Below the pieces are notes generated by a model that was given only the letters and a program-made list of their open reading frames with translations, did no database searches and was not told the DNA's origin. Source: Ottowia sp. SB7-C50 (GTDB lineage Bacteria; Pseudomonadota; Gammaproteobacteria; Burkholderiales; Burkholderiaceae_C). Taken from it: a stretch of DNA of 64,000 nucleotides. The stretch is from contig NZ_CP136995.1 in the NCBI RefSeq assembly GCF_033110285.1, forward strand, positions 1,240,001 through 1,304,000. Direction: 5' to 3'. This document shows, in pieces, positions 57,463 through 64,000 of the stretch (positions are counted from its first letter, which is position 1; every line of letters begins with the position of its first letter). The position numbers and the translations under genes are program-made.

Positions 57463-57861
57463 TCACTGGCATGCGCGCGTCACGGTGCCCTGGGAGGCGA
57501 TGGCCTGCATCATGCGGCGGCACTGGTCGAGCGAGCCGAAGCGGAAGGTGTAGTCGGCGCCGGCGCTGTCGCGCACCGCGGCGTTGACGGGCAACTGCGC
57601 GGCCATCGACGTGGCGCTGCAGCGGCCCGCCTCAGGACCACCATGCGCGTTGCCGCGCTTCAGGTTGGCCAGGTGGCGCTGGCAGGTGGCCCCGTCGGGC
57701 GTGGCATATTCGGCCGTGACCTTGTCATCCGTCGTCAGGTACTGGAAGTAGCGGCCATCGGCAGACTTGCTGGCAAATGGCCCGCTGCTGCAACCGGCCA
57801 TGGCGGCGGCCAGCAGAGCCGCACCGGCCGTGGCAAACAAGGGGCGAAGACGTGTGTTCAT
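57463..57861 (-). CDS. Putative lipoprotein
   Basis: A 132-residue protein with a lipoprotein signal peptide: hydrophobic segment ATAGAALLAAAMAGCSS with lipobox AMAGC (Cys ~24). The mature part is small, with four further cysteines (ATCQRHL, GRCSATS, DQCRRMM, RACQ) that may form disulfides. No domain recognised. The ATG used begins the signal peptide; a longer upstream reading is less likely. It has its own strong terminator, suggesting appreciable expression. Confidence 0.7.
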   Translation of the reverse strand: MNTRLRPLFATAGAALLAAAMAGCSSGPFASKSADGRYFQYLTTDDKVTAEYATPDGATCQRHLANLKRGNAHGGPEAGRCSATSMAAQLPVNAAVRDSAGADYTFRFGSLDQCRRMMQAIASQGTVTRACQ

Positions 57862-57975
57862 GGGTGGGGCTTGGCTATTGGAAGGCGTTGCCCTCATTCT
57901 CGGGACCGGAGACGCCATCGCCATCGGTCGTCGGCCCTTCGGCCTGTGGGATAGCGCCTACGACCGCGGCGCGCG

Positions 57976-58543
57976 TCAGAACCGGCGGCTGAGATAGCGC
58001 GATCCGGCCAGGCCAAAGCGCCAGGGCAAGTCCTGCGCGTGGCTGATGCCGATGCGCGGGCCGGTCAGCACCTGCACCGGCGCGTCGGCCGGCGCGGGCC
58101 GCACGTCAAACGGTGCCTCGCACAGCGACAGGCCGTAGTGCGCTGCCGTGATGCCCAGCGCCTGGCCGACGCGCCCCGGCCCGGCGCACAGCAGCCGCTC
58201 GTCGGTCAGGCCGCGGCGTGCGCGCATGGTGTCCAGCCCGTGCGTGGGCTGCAGCGCGCGGATCAGCACCCCCCGCACCGTGACCCGCTTCACGGCAGAC
58301 GAAGTTCAGGCACCAGTGGATGCCGTAGCTGCGGTACACGTAGGCATGCCCCGGTGGGCCGAACATGGCCGCGGTGCGCGGCGTGGGGCCGCGATGGCTG
58401 TGCGCCGCGGGTTCGTCGCCGTCGTAGGCCTCGGTCTCGACGATGACGCCGCCCACGCCATCGACCAGCAGCGTCGCGCCGATCAGCGCGTGCGCCAGCG
58501 CGGGCGCGGCCGCGCCGAAGTCGATGCAGGGGTGGTCAGGCAT
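57976..58543 (-). CDS. DNA-3-methyladenine glycosylase (AAG family), +1 frameshift in a G6 run
   Basis: Corrected length ~188 residues. Base-excision enzyme removing alkylated purines. N-terminal part: [20 protein letters not shown] (catalytic Glu in VETEAY), [40 protein letters not shown]-terminal part in another frame: [40 protein letters not shown]. The junction is six C on the plus strand (58269-58274); with five the protein reads [14 protein letters not shown], as in the family. It is divergent from acuI with ~45 nt between start codons. Confidence 0.88.
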
Positions 58544-58588
58544 CGCCGTATAGTAGGGCGCAACCACCATCCTTCTGCGGAGATACCC

Positions 58589-59575
58589 ATGTTCAAGGCC
58601 CTGCTGCTCACCAAATCCGACGACGGCAAGACACAAGCCGCGCTGACGTCGCTGGACGACGCGCAACTGCCGCCCGGTGAGGTGCTGGTGCAGGTGTCGC
58701 ACTCGACGCTGAACTACAAGGACGGCCTGGCCATCACCGGCAAGGCCCCGGTGGTGCGCACCTGGCCCATGGTGCCGGGCATCGACCTGGCGGGCACCGT
58801 CATCGAATCGAGCGATGCGCGCTACCGCGCCGGCGATGCCGTGTTGCTGAACGGCTGGGGCGTCGGTGAAACGCACTGGGGCGGCCTGGCGCAGAAGGCC
58901 CGCGTCAAGGCCGACTGGCTGCTGCCCCTGCCCACCGGCATGACGGCCGAGCGCGCCATGGCCATCGGCACCGCCGGCTACACCGCCATGCTGTGCGTGA
59001 TGGCGCTGCAGGCGCAGGGCGTCACGCCCGACCGCGGCCCGGTGCTGGTCACCGGCGCCAACGGCGGCGTCGGCAGCATCGCCATCGCGCTGCTGTCGCG
59101 CGCGGGCTTCACCGTGCACGCCAGCACCGGGCGGCTGGATGAGGAGGCGCACCTGAAATCGCTGGGCGCGGCCGAAGTCATCGACCGCGCCACGCTGTCC
59201 GCACCCGGCAAGCCGCTGCAAAAAGAGCGCTGGGCCGCCGCCGTCGACAGCGTCGGCAGCCACACCCTGGCCAACGTCTGCGCCAGCCTGCACTACGGCG
59301 GCGTGGCAGCCGCCTGCGGACTGGCGCAAGGCATGGAATTGCCCACCACGGTGGCGCCCTTCATCTTGCGCGGCGTCACGCTGGCCGGGGTGGACAGCGT
59401 GATGGCGCCCTACGCGCGACGCGCCGAGGCGTGGACGCGCCTGGCCGCCGAACTGCCGGCCGAAGTGCTGGCGGCGAACACCGCGACGATCACGCTGGAA
59501 GACGCGCCCGCCGTGGCCGCCCGCCTGCTGGCCGGGCAGGTGCGCGGGCGGGTGGTGGTGGACGTGGGGGTGTAG
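58589..59575 (+). CDS. acuI: Acrylyl-CoA reductase (NADPH) / YhdH-type oxidoreductase
   Basis: A 328-residue medium-chain dehydrogenase/reductase without catalytic zinc. N-terminal GroES-like fold ([51 protein letters not shown]) and a Rossmann domain ([20 protein letters not shown]). The NYKD and GWGVGE motifs are typical of the AcuI/YhdH group, which reduces acryloyl-CoA to propionyl-CoA and detoxifies acrylate. In vivo substrate is inferred from the family. Confidence 0.9.
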   Translation: MFKALLLTKSDDGKTQAALTSLDDAQLPPGEVLVQVSHSTLNYKDGLAITGKAPVVRTWPMVPGIDLAGTVIESSDARYRAGDAVLLNGWGVGETHWGGLAQKARVKADWLLPLPTGMTAERAMAIGTAGYTAMLCVMALQAQGVTPDRGPVLVTGANGGVGSIAIALLSRAGFTVHASTGRLDEEAHLKSLGAAEVIDRATLSAPGKPLQKERWAAAVDSVGSHTLANVCASLHYGGVAAACGLAQGMELPTTVAPFILRGVTLAGVDSVMAPYARRAEAWTRLAAELPAEVLAANTATITLEDAPAVAARLLAGQVRGRVVVDVGV

Positions 59576-59822
59576 TCCTCAGAGCCAAAACGACACCGGG
59601 TGCCTGGCGTCAACATCGGGCATGGCGCGGCGCGGGGCTTGGCCAAAGCGTGCGCATCAGTGAACAACGGCCGTGAAAAGCGACACGCTTTGGTTGTCTT
59701 TCCCTTCATAAAATGTACCGAATAGTTCGCGTCAACACGTAAACTCTCCGCCTGGAGCGCCGGGCTGGGATGGCTGATCGGCTGGGGCGCCCCTCGGGTC
59801 AAACATCAAACGGAGTGCGGGT

Positions 59823-61028
59823 ATGCGACGCAAAGCTTGGGCACGTAAAGCGGTTGGTTTGGGCAGGCTCATGCTCGCAGGCAGTGTGGCCGCTGGGGCG
59901 TTGTCGCCCGCAGTCGTGCTGGCGCAGCCCGATCCGCCCGCGTTCGCGATCTTCGGCCATCCGGCGTACAGCTACACGGACGAGGACGGCAACTTGATCG
60001 AAGTGGCGGCCGCGCCTGGCATACCGCTGACCTGTGCGAATGCCTCAGCCGCTGCCGCTCAGATGAATTCAGGCAACAACCCGGGCATGCAGTCCGGCAG
60101 TGCCGGCCCGGAAGAAGTGCCCTTGCTCGGCTTGCCCTACATGGACTTGCACATGCGTGGCGCCGCCGCGTCGCTGGTGCCCGAGACGGAAACGATCAAC
60201 TGGGCGGCTCCGCCCTCCGGTTCGCAATGGATTTACCAAGCCTGGGAAAACGATCTCGACCCGCCCGAATACATCTTGTTCCCGGTGGGTATCTATGTGC
60301 CCACGGCGGCAGACGCGGCCAGGTTGCGGGTGACCATGCGGTATCGCGCCAAGGAGCAGTTGATCGGCGTCTACCGCGACGCGTTGAGCAGCGGCAGTGT
60401 CCTCGCATCGCCACTGACGGCGGACACCTGGTCCATCGGCAGTACGGCGGGCACGGTGGCGCTGAATTCCGGGTGGAAAGCGGGTGAAAACGTCCTGACG
60501 TTCTTCGTGCAGGGCAAGACCGATGCGAGCGGCCGCATGAAAACCGGCTTCGCTGCCGCCTTCGACGCGTATTGCTATACGCCCAGCGTCAGCGTTTCAT
60601 GCACACCGGCCAACCTGGCCGACTCGGCGAACAATGTCGCTGTGTGCACCGTCAGCGCGGACGCGCCCGCGCTCGAAGGTGGGCTGACGATTCCGCTGGT
60701 GTTGCCTGCTGCGAGCGACCGCTACACCACGGACTGTCCGGCGCAAGTCACGATTCCCGCGGGGGCGACCAGCGCGCCGTCGTGCAAGATCGTGGCCGCG
60801 CCCAACACGGTGGCTGGCGATGGGTCAGCCAAGGCCACACTGGCATTGGCAGCCCCGGCCGCCGATGCGCCGTATGCCGTCGGCGCCACCGGCAGCGCGA
60901 CGGTGACCGTCCGCGACGACGATGCAACGGCGGTCTCCGCCGTGCCCACGGTCAGCGAATGGAGCTTGTGGCTGCTGGGCCTGCTCGCCGCCGGCGCGGG
61001 TGCGCGTCAGTTGCGTCGGCGCCGCTGA
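59823..61028 (+). CDS. IPTL-CTERM sorting-domain surface protein
   Basis: A 401-residue exported protein. Twin-Arg/Lys-rich start then a signal peptide (LMLAGSVAAGALSPAVVLA). The first ~240 residues are an unknown beta-rich domain (FGHPAYSYTDEDGNLIEV, WIYQAWENDLDPPEYILFPV); ~245-360 resembles a Calx-beta/Ig-like module (VSVSCTPANLADSANNVAVC ... VTVRDDDAT). The C-terminus is a protein-sorting tripartite signal: VPTVSEWSLWLLGLLAAGA then a basic RQLRRRR, matching IPTL-CTERM, which is processed by an exosortase (XrtH type). The enzyme is not in this window. Likely an extracellular or envelope protein. Confidence 0.8.
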   Translation: MRRKAWARKAVGLGRLMLAGSVAAGALSPAVVLAQPDPPAFAIFGHPAYSYTDEDGNLIEVAAAPGIPLTCANASAAAAQMNSGNNPGMQSGSAGPEEVPLLGLPYMDLHMRGAAASLVPETETINWAAPPSGSQWIYQAWENDLDPPEYILFPVGIYVPTAADAARLRVTMRYRAKEQLIGVYRDALSSGSVLASPLTADTWSIGSTAGTVALNSGWKAGENVLTFFVQGKTDASGRMKTGFAAAFDAYCYTPSVSVSCTPANLADSANNVAVCTVSADAPALEGGLTIPLVLPAASDRYTTDCPAQVTIPAGATSAPSCKIVAAPNTVAGDGSAKATLALAAPAADAPYAVGATGSATVTVRDDDATAVSAVPTVSEWSLWLLGLLAAGAGARQLRRRR

Positions 61029-61089
61029 CGCTGCACCTTCCGCTCGTGACGCGCATTGGCAGCGGATGGGATGGCGGCAGATATTCTGC

Positions 61090-62694
61090 TCAGGCCGCGA
61101 TCATCTCTTGAGCTGACCGTTCCATCGCGTCGGGTGCTGGTGTGCGAATCAAGTAATCAAACGCACTCAGCGCCGCCGTCGAACCCGCGCCGGCGGCCAC
61201 CACGATCTGCTTGTAGGGCACGGTAGTGCAGTCGCCCGCCGCAAAGACGCCGGGCACGTTGGTGGCGCCGCGGGCGTCGATTTCGATCTCGCCGAACTTG
61301 CTGCGGGTGACCACGTCCTTCAGGAACTCGGTGTTGGGCACCAGGCCGATCTGCACGAACACGCCTTCCAGGTCGACGCTGGCATCGGTGCCGTCGGCGC
61401 GGTGCTTGAACTTCAGGCCGTTGACCTTGCCGCTGGCGCCCGTGATTTCGGTCGTCTGCGCGTTGGTGTGGATGGTGACGTTGGGCAGGCTGCGCAACTT
61501 TTTGACCAGCACAGCGTCGGCCTTCATGTCGGGCAGAAATTCCAGCACGGTCACGTGCTTGACCACGCCGGCCAGATCGATCGCCGCTTCCACGCCCGAG
61601 TTGCCGCCGCCGATCACGGCCACGTCCTTGCCCTTGAACAGCGGGCCGTCGCAGTGCGGGCAGTAGGCCACGCCCTTGGTCTTGTATTCCTGCTCGCCCG
61701 GCACGTTGACGTTGCGCCAGCGCGCGCCGGTGGCCAGGATGACGGTGCGGCTTTGCAGCGTGCCGCCGTTGTCGAGCTTGACGGTGATGAGGCCGCCCGC
61801 TTCAGCCGCCGGCACCAGTTCGGCCACGCGCTGCGTGTTCATGATGTCGACCTCGTAGTTGCGCACGTGCGCTTCCAGCTGCGCGGCGTAGGCGGGGCCG
61901 TTGGTTTCGGGGATACCGGGGTAGTTGGCGATTTCCATGGTGTCGTTGACCTGACCGCCAAAGCGCTCGGCCACCACGCCGGTGCGGATGCCCTTGCGTG
62001 CGGCATAAATCGCCGCCGCGGCGCCCGCAGGGCCGCCGCCGACGATCAGCACCTCGAACGGGGCCTTGGCGCTCAGGCGTTCGGCGTCGCGCTTGGCGGC
62101 GCCGGTGTCCACCTTCTGCAGGATTTCTTCCACGCTCATGCGGCCGTTGGCGAAGAACTGGCCGTTCAGGAACACGGTGGGGACGCCCATGATCTCGCGC
62201 GCTTCGATCTCGTTCTGGTACAGGCCGCCATCGATGATGGTGGTCTTGATGCGCGGGTTGTAGATCGACATGAGCGACAGCGCCTGCACCACGTCGGGGC
62301 AGTTGTGGCACGACAGGCTCATGTAGATCTCGAAGTCGAGATCGGCGTCCAGCGCCTTGATTTGTTCCAGCGTATCGGCCTCGACCTTGGGCGGGTGGCC
62401 GCCGGTCCACAGCAGGGCCAGGATCAGGCTGGTGAATTCATGACCGCCGGGAATGGCGGCAAAGCGCAGCTGCGTGCCGCTGCCGGGGCGCGCCAGCGTG
62501 AACGAGGGTTTGCGCGCGTCGGCGCCGTCAGTGCGCAGCGTGATCATGTCGGGGCGCGCGTTCACCACTTCCTGCAGCAGTTCGCGCAGTTCCTGCGACG
62601 ACTCGCCGTCGTCCAGGCTGGCCACCATCTCGAACGGCTCCTTCACGCGCTCGAGGTAGGCGGCCAGTTGCTGCTTGATGTCGTCGTCCAACAT
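61090..62694 (-). CDS. ahpF: Alkyl hydroperoxide reductase subunit F
   Basis: A 534-residue flavoprotein disulfide reductase that recharges AhpC. The N-terminal tandem thioredoxin fold has the redox pair C129-H-N-C132 (SLSCHNCPD), same numbering as in Salmonella/E. coli AhpF. The thioredoxin-reductase-like body has FAD motif [19 protein letters not shown], active site [14 protein letters not shown] and NAD motif [19 protein letters not shown], ending [20 protein letters not shown]. It is downstream of ahpC on the same strand; the 227-nt gap holds two repeats. Confidence 0.97.
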   Translation of the reverse strand: MLDDDIKQQLAAYLERVKEPFEMVASLDDGESSQELRELLQEVVNARPDMITLRTDGADARKPSFTLARPGSGTQLRFAAIPGGHEFTSLILALLWTGGHPPKVEADTLEQIKALDADLDFEIYMSLSCHNCPDVVQALSLMSIYNPRIKTTIIDGGLYQNEIEAREIMGVPTVFLNGQFFANGRMSVEEILQKVDTGAAKRDAERLSAKAPFEVLIVGGGPAGAAAAIYAARKGIRTGVVAERFGGQVNDTMEIANYPGIPETNGPAYAAQLEAHVRNYEVDIMNTQRVAELVPAAEAGGLITVKLDNGGTLQSRTVILATGARWRNVNVPGEQEYKTKGVAYCPHCDGPLFKGKDVAVIGGGNSGVEAAIDLAGVVKHVTVLEFLPDMKADAVLVKKLRSLPNVTIHTNAQTTEITGASGKVNGLKFKHRADGTDASVDLEGVFVQIGLVPNTEFLKDVVTRSKFGEIEIDARGATNVPGVFAAGDCTTVPYKQIVVAAGAGSTAALSAFDYLIRTPAPDAMERSAQEMIAA

Positions 62695-62705
62695 GGTGGT
62701 TACTC

Positions 62706-62762
62706 CTTTTTTGATAGCTGCTCGCGCTTGTCAGTCAAGCGCAAGAGGCATTTTTGATCAAT
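62706..62762. repeat. Dispersed palindromic repeat between ahpC and ahpF
   Basis: TTGATAGCTGCTCGCGCTTG and GTCAGTCAAGCGCAAGAGGC: the family element in inverted orientation, with the perfect GCGCTTG/CAAGCGC hairpin (62723-62743) and an AGCTATC half. Confidence 0.65.
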
Positions 62763-62841
62763 AAAAAACCGAACGGCAAGGCGCGCGCGCCCTGTCGCCG
62801 TTCGGCTGGCATCCGGGGCGTGGCGTATCGACTGTCGGTCG

Positions 62842-62922
62842 AGGCATCCGTGGAGCGGGCTTGGCCCGACCACTGGATGCGCCCCTCAAGGGGAGGCGAG
62901 CAACGCTCGCTTCGGGGTGGGT
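62842..62922. repeat. REP-like intergenic palindromic repeat, copy 3
   Basis: Directly after the ahpC stop. GTGGAGCGGGCTTGGCCCG, CCACTGGATGCGCCCCTCAA and GGGGAGGCGAGC correspond part for part to copy 1 behind rpsA. Confidence 0.75.
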
Positions 62923-63491
62923 CAGATTTTTCCGACCAGGTCGATGGAAGGCTTCAGCGTCTTCTCGCCTTCTTTCCACTTGGCGGGGCAGACTTCGCCC
63001 GGGTGGGCCGCGGTGTACTGGGCGGCCTTCAGCTTGCGCACCGACTCTTTCACGTCACGGGCGATTTCGTTGGAATGCACTTCCATGGTCTTGATCGTGC
63101 CGCTAGGGTCGATGATGAAGGTGCCGCGCAGGGCCAGGCCTTCTTCGGCGATGTGCACGTCGAAGGCCTTGGTCAGCTGGTGCGTGGGGTCGCCCACCAG
63201 GAAGAACTTGGCCTTGCCCACGGCGGCCGACGTTTCGTGCCACACCTTGTGGCTGAAATGCGTGTCGGTGGTGACGATGTAGACCTCGGCGTTGGCCTTC
63301 TGGAACTCGGGGTAGTTGTCGGCCGCGTCTTCGATCTCGGTCGGGCAGTTGAAGGTGAAGGCGGCGGGCATGAAGATCACAACCGACCAGTGCTTGCCGT
63401 CGGAGAAGTTCTTCTCGGTCACTTCCTCAAACTTGCCGTTGTGGAAGGCCTGGGTCTTGAAGGGCTGGACCTTGGTGTTGATCAGGGACAT
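62922..63491 (-). CDS. ahpC: Alkyl hydroperoxide reductase subunit C (peroxiredoxin)
   Basis: A 189-residue typical 2-Cys peroxiredoxin reducing H2O2, organic peroxides and peroxynitrite. Peroxidatic Cys49 in PAAFTFNCPTEIED, TDTHFSHKVWH, and resolving Cys in HPGEVCPAKWKEG near residue 167. It starts MSLINTKVQPFKTQAF and ends SIDLVGKI as in the E. coli protein. Its partner AhpF lies downstream. An OxyR-like half-site with a TATAAT -10 box precedes it, so induction by peroxide is likely. Confidence 0.97.
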   Translation of the reverse strand: MSLINTKVQPFKTQAFHNGKFEEVTEKNFSDGKHWSVVIFMPAAFTFNCPTEIEDAADNYPEFQKANAEVYIVTTDTHFSHKVWHETSAAVGKAKFFLVGDPTHQLTKAFDVHIAEEGLALRGTFIIDPSGTIKTMEVHSNEIARDVKESVRKLKAAQYTAAHPGEVCPAKWKEGEKTLKPSIDLVGKI

Positions 63492-63533
63492 GCTTGTTCT
63501 CCTTGGTTGATGAAAGATCGATGGAATGGGTGA

Positions 63534-63551
63534 ATTATAGATTCAAGCTAT
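63534..63551 (-). promoter_or_regulatory. ahpC promoter with OxyR-like half-site
   Basis: ATAGCTTGAATCTAT (63551-63537 on the minus strand) fits the OxyR motif ATAGnTnnnAnCTAT at every fixed position and overlaps a perfect -10 box TATAAT (63539-63534); there is no good -35 box, as expected of an activator-dependent promoter. A second half-site 7 nt away is not clear. Confidence 0.55.
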
Positions 63552-63727
63552 TGAATCGACGATTCATTTTGGCTAATCTATCTTTAGCCGGCGTCTATGG
63601 CGGGCCGCAGACGCCCCGGCATGGACCGCGCCGCAGGTCAGCGAGCGGCCTGCCAACCCATCAGCCTACACCAAACGGGCGTCGGCTGTCCGCCCCCAAC
63701 GGGTGCTCGGCGCCTGCTGCAGGGCGT

Positions 63728-63761
63728 AAAAAAGCCGGCCAGGGCGAACCCGGGCCGGCCT
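63728..63761 (-). terminator. Rho-independent terminator of the RNase E-like gene
   Basis: GCCGGCC...GGCCGGC stem extended by CGGG/CCCT pairing with one mismatch around a TTCG loop, followed by T6 on the minus strand. Confidence 0.88.
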
Positions 63762-63785
63762 CTGGACGCTGCACGTCCGTCAGCG

Positions 63786-64000
63786 TCAGTGCGGCGCGCT
63801 GGCCTGTTCGGCTTCGAACGCCAGGGTGACCTGGCGCAGGTCCTTGCGGGTTTCGACCAGCACCAGCGGGCCTTCGTCCAGCTCCACCAGCGGCGGGCGC
63901 TCGCGCGGCACGTGGATGGGGCGCGGCTCGGCGGCGATGGCGGCCTGCACACTGGCGACCTTGTCGGCGTCGGAATTGACCCATTGCAGGCCGGCCGACG
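63786..64000 (-). CDS. rne: 3' end of a probable ribonuclease E gene (partial)
   Basis: The last ~71 codons read in from the right edge: LQWVNSDADKVASVQAAIAA, EPRPIHVPRERPPLVELDEG, PLVLVETRKDLRQVTL, then FEAEQASAPH and stop. From memory, the GPLVLVETRKDL ending with a preceding PRERPP segment is what RNase E proteins of Comamonadaceae/Burkholderiales end with; the catalytic S1/RNase domain lies outside the window, so the assignment is tentative. A strong terminator follows. Confidence 0.5.
   Translation of the reverse strand, partial: SAGLQWVNSDADKVASVQAAIAAEPRPIHVPRERPPLVELDEGPLVLVETRKDLRQVTLAFEAEQASAPH

Overview
The window is a piece of a GC-rich betaproteobacterial chromosome, most probably a member of the Comamonadaceae (Burkholderiales). 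This is inferred from the gene order gyrA / pheA-tyrA-aroA-cmk-rpsA-ihfB-lapA-lapB, the fused AroA-Cmk protein, the tmRNA tag ANDERFALAA, an EF-P with Arg32 next to its rhamnosyltransferase EarP, and an IPTL-CTERM surface protein. No database was searched; all names come from reading the proteins.

Layout. 1-3.3 kb: 3' part of an ATP-dependent 5-oxoprolinase. 3.4-15.2 kb (minus strand): a helix-hairpin-helix secreted protein, then lapB, lapA, ihfB, rpsA, aroA-cmk, tyrA, pheA, a DUF2059 protein and gyrA. 15.5-19.75 kb (plus): ompA, two unknown exported proteins, ubiG, gph and ssrA (tmRNA). 19.75-36.0 kb: an accessory island that starts exactly at the 3' end of ssrA and may end at a tmRNA-like sequence near 35.99 kb. 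36.1-64 kb: core genes again (LOG family, efp, earP, uvrC, an IS5-family element plus a MITE, pgsA, hupB, tRNA-Val, ppiD, tRNA-His, yccA-like, ppsR/ppsA, a sodium symporter pair, an ABC exporter, 3-methyladenine glycosylase, acuI, an IPTL-CTERM protein, ahpF/ahpC and the 3' end of a probable RNase E gene).

The island is the most interesting part. It holds an orphan AbiEi-like antitoxin with a palindromic operator, a two-gene unit (NERD-nuclease/SF1 helicase plus TPR/OB-fold-like protein) that looks like an uncharacterised defence module, a serine-recombinase remnant, and an eight-gene tightly overlapping minus-strand operon: Dcm-type methyltransferase with a fused HTH, Vsr, EcoRII-type endonuclease, SNF2 ATPase, a free-standing EcoRII-N-like domain, a MORC/MutL-like GHKL ATPase, an HNH nuclease and a DUF2971 protein. 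This combines a classical CCWGG-type restriction-modification-repair set with two ATPases of the kind predicted by comparative genomics to form elaborate restriction systems.

Quality warning: nine genes (lapA, ubiG, the DUF2971 gene, the SNF2 gene, the EcoRII gene, dcm, ppiD, the ABC exporter, the 3-methyladenine glycosylase) are each disrupted by one extra base in a homopolymer of 6-8 nt. Removing one base restores a full-length protein every time. This looks like a base-calling artefact rather than real gene decay, so these genes are annotated with corrected extents. The chromosome also carries two families of dispersed palindromic repeats, one of which lies inside coding sequences (aroA, earP, the DUF2059 gene).
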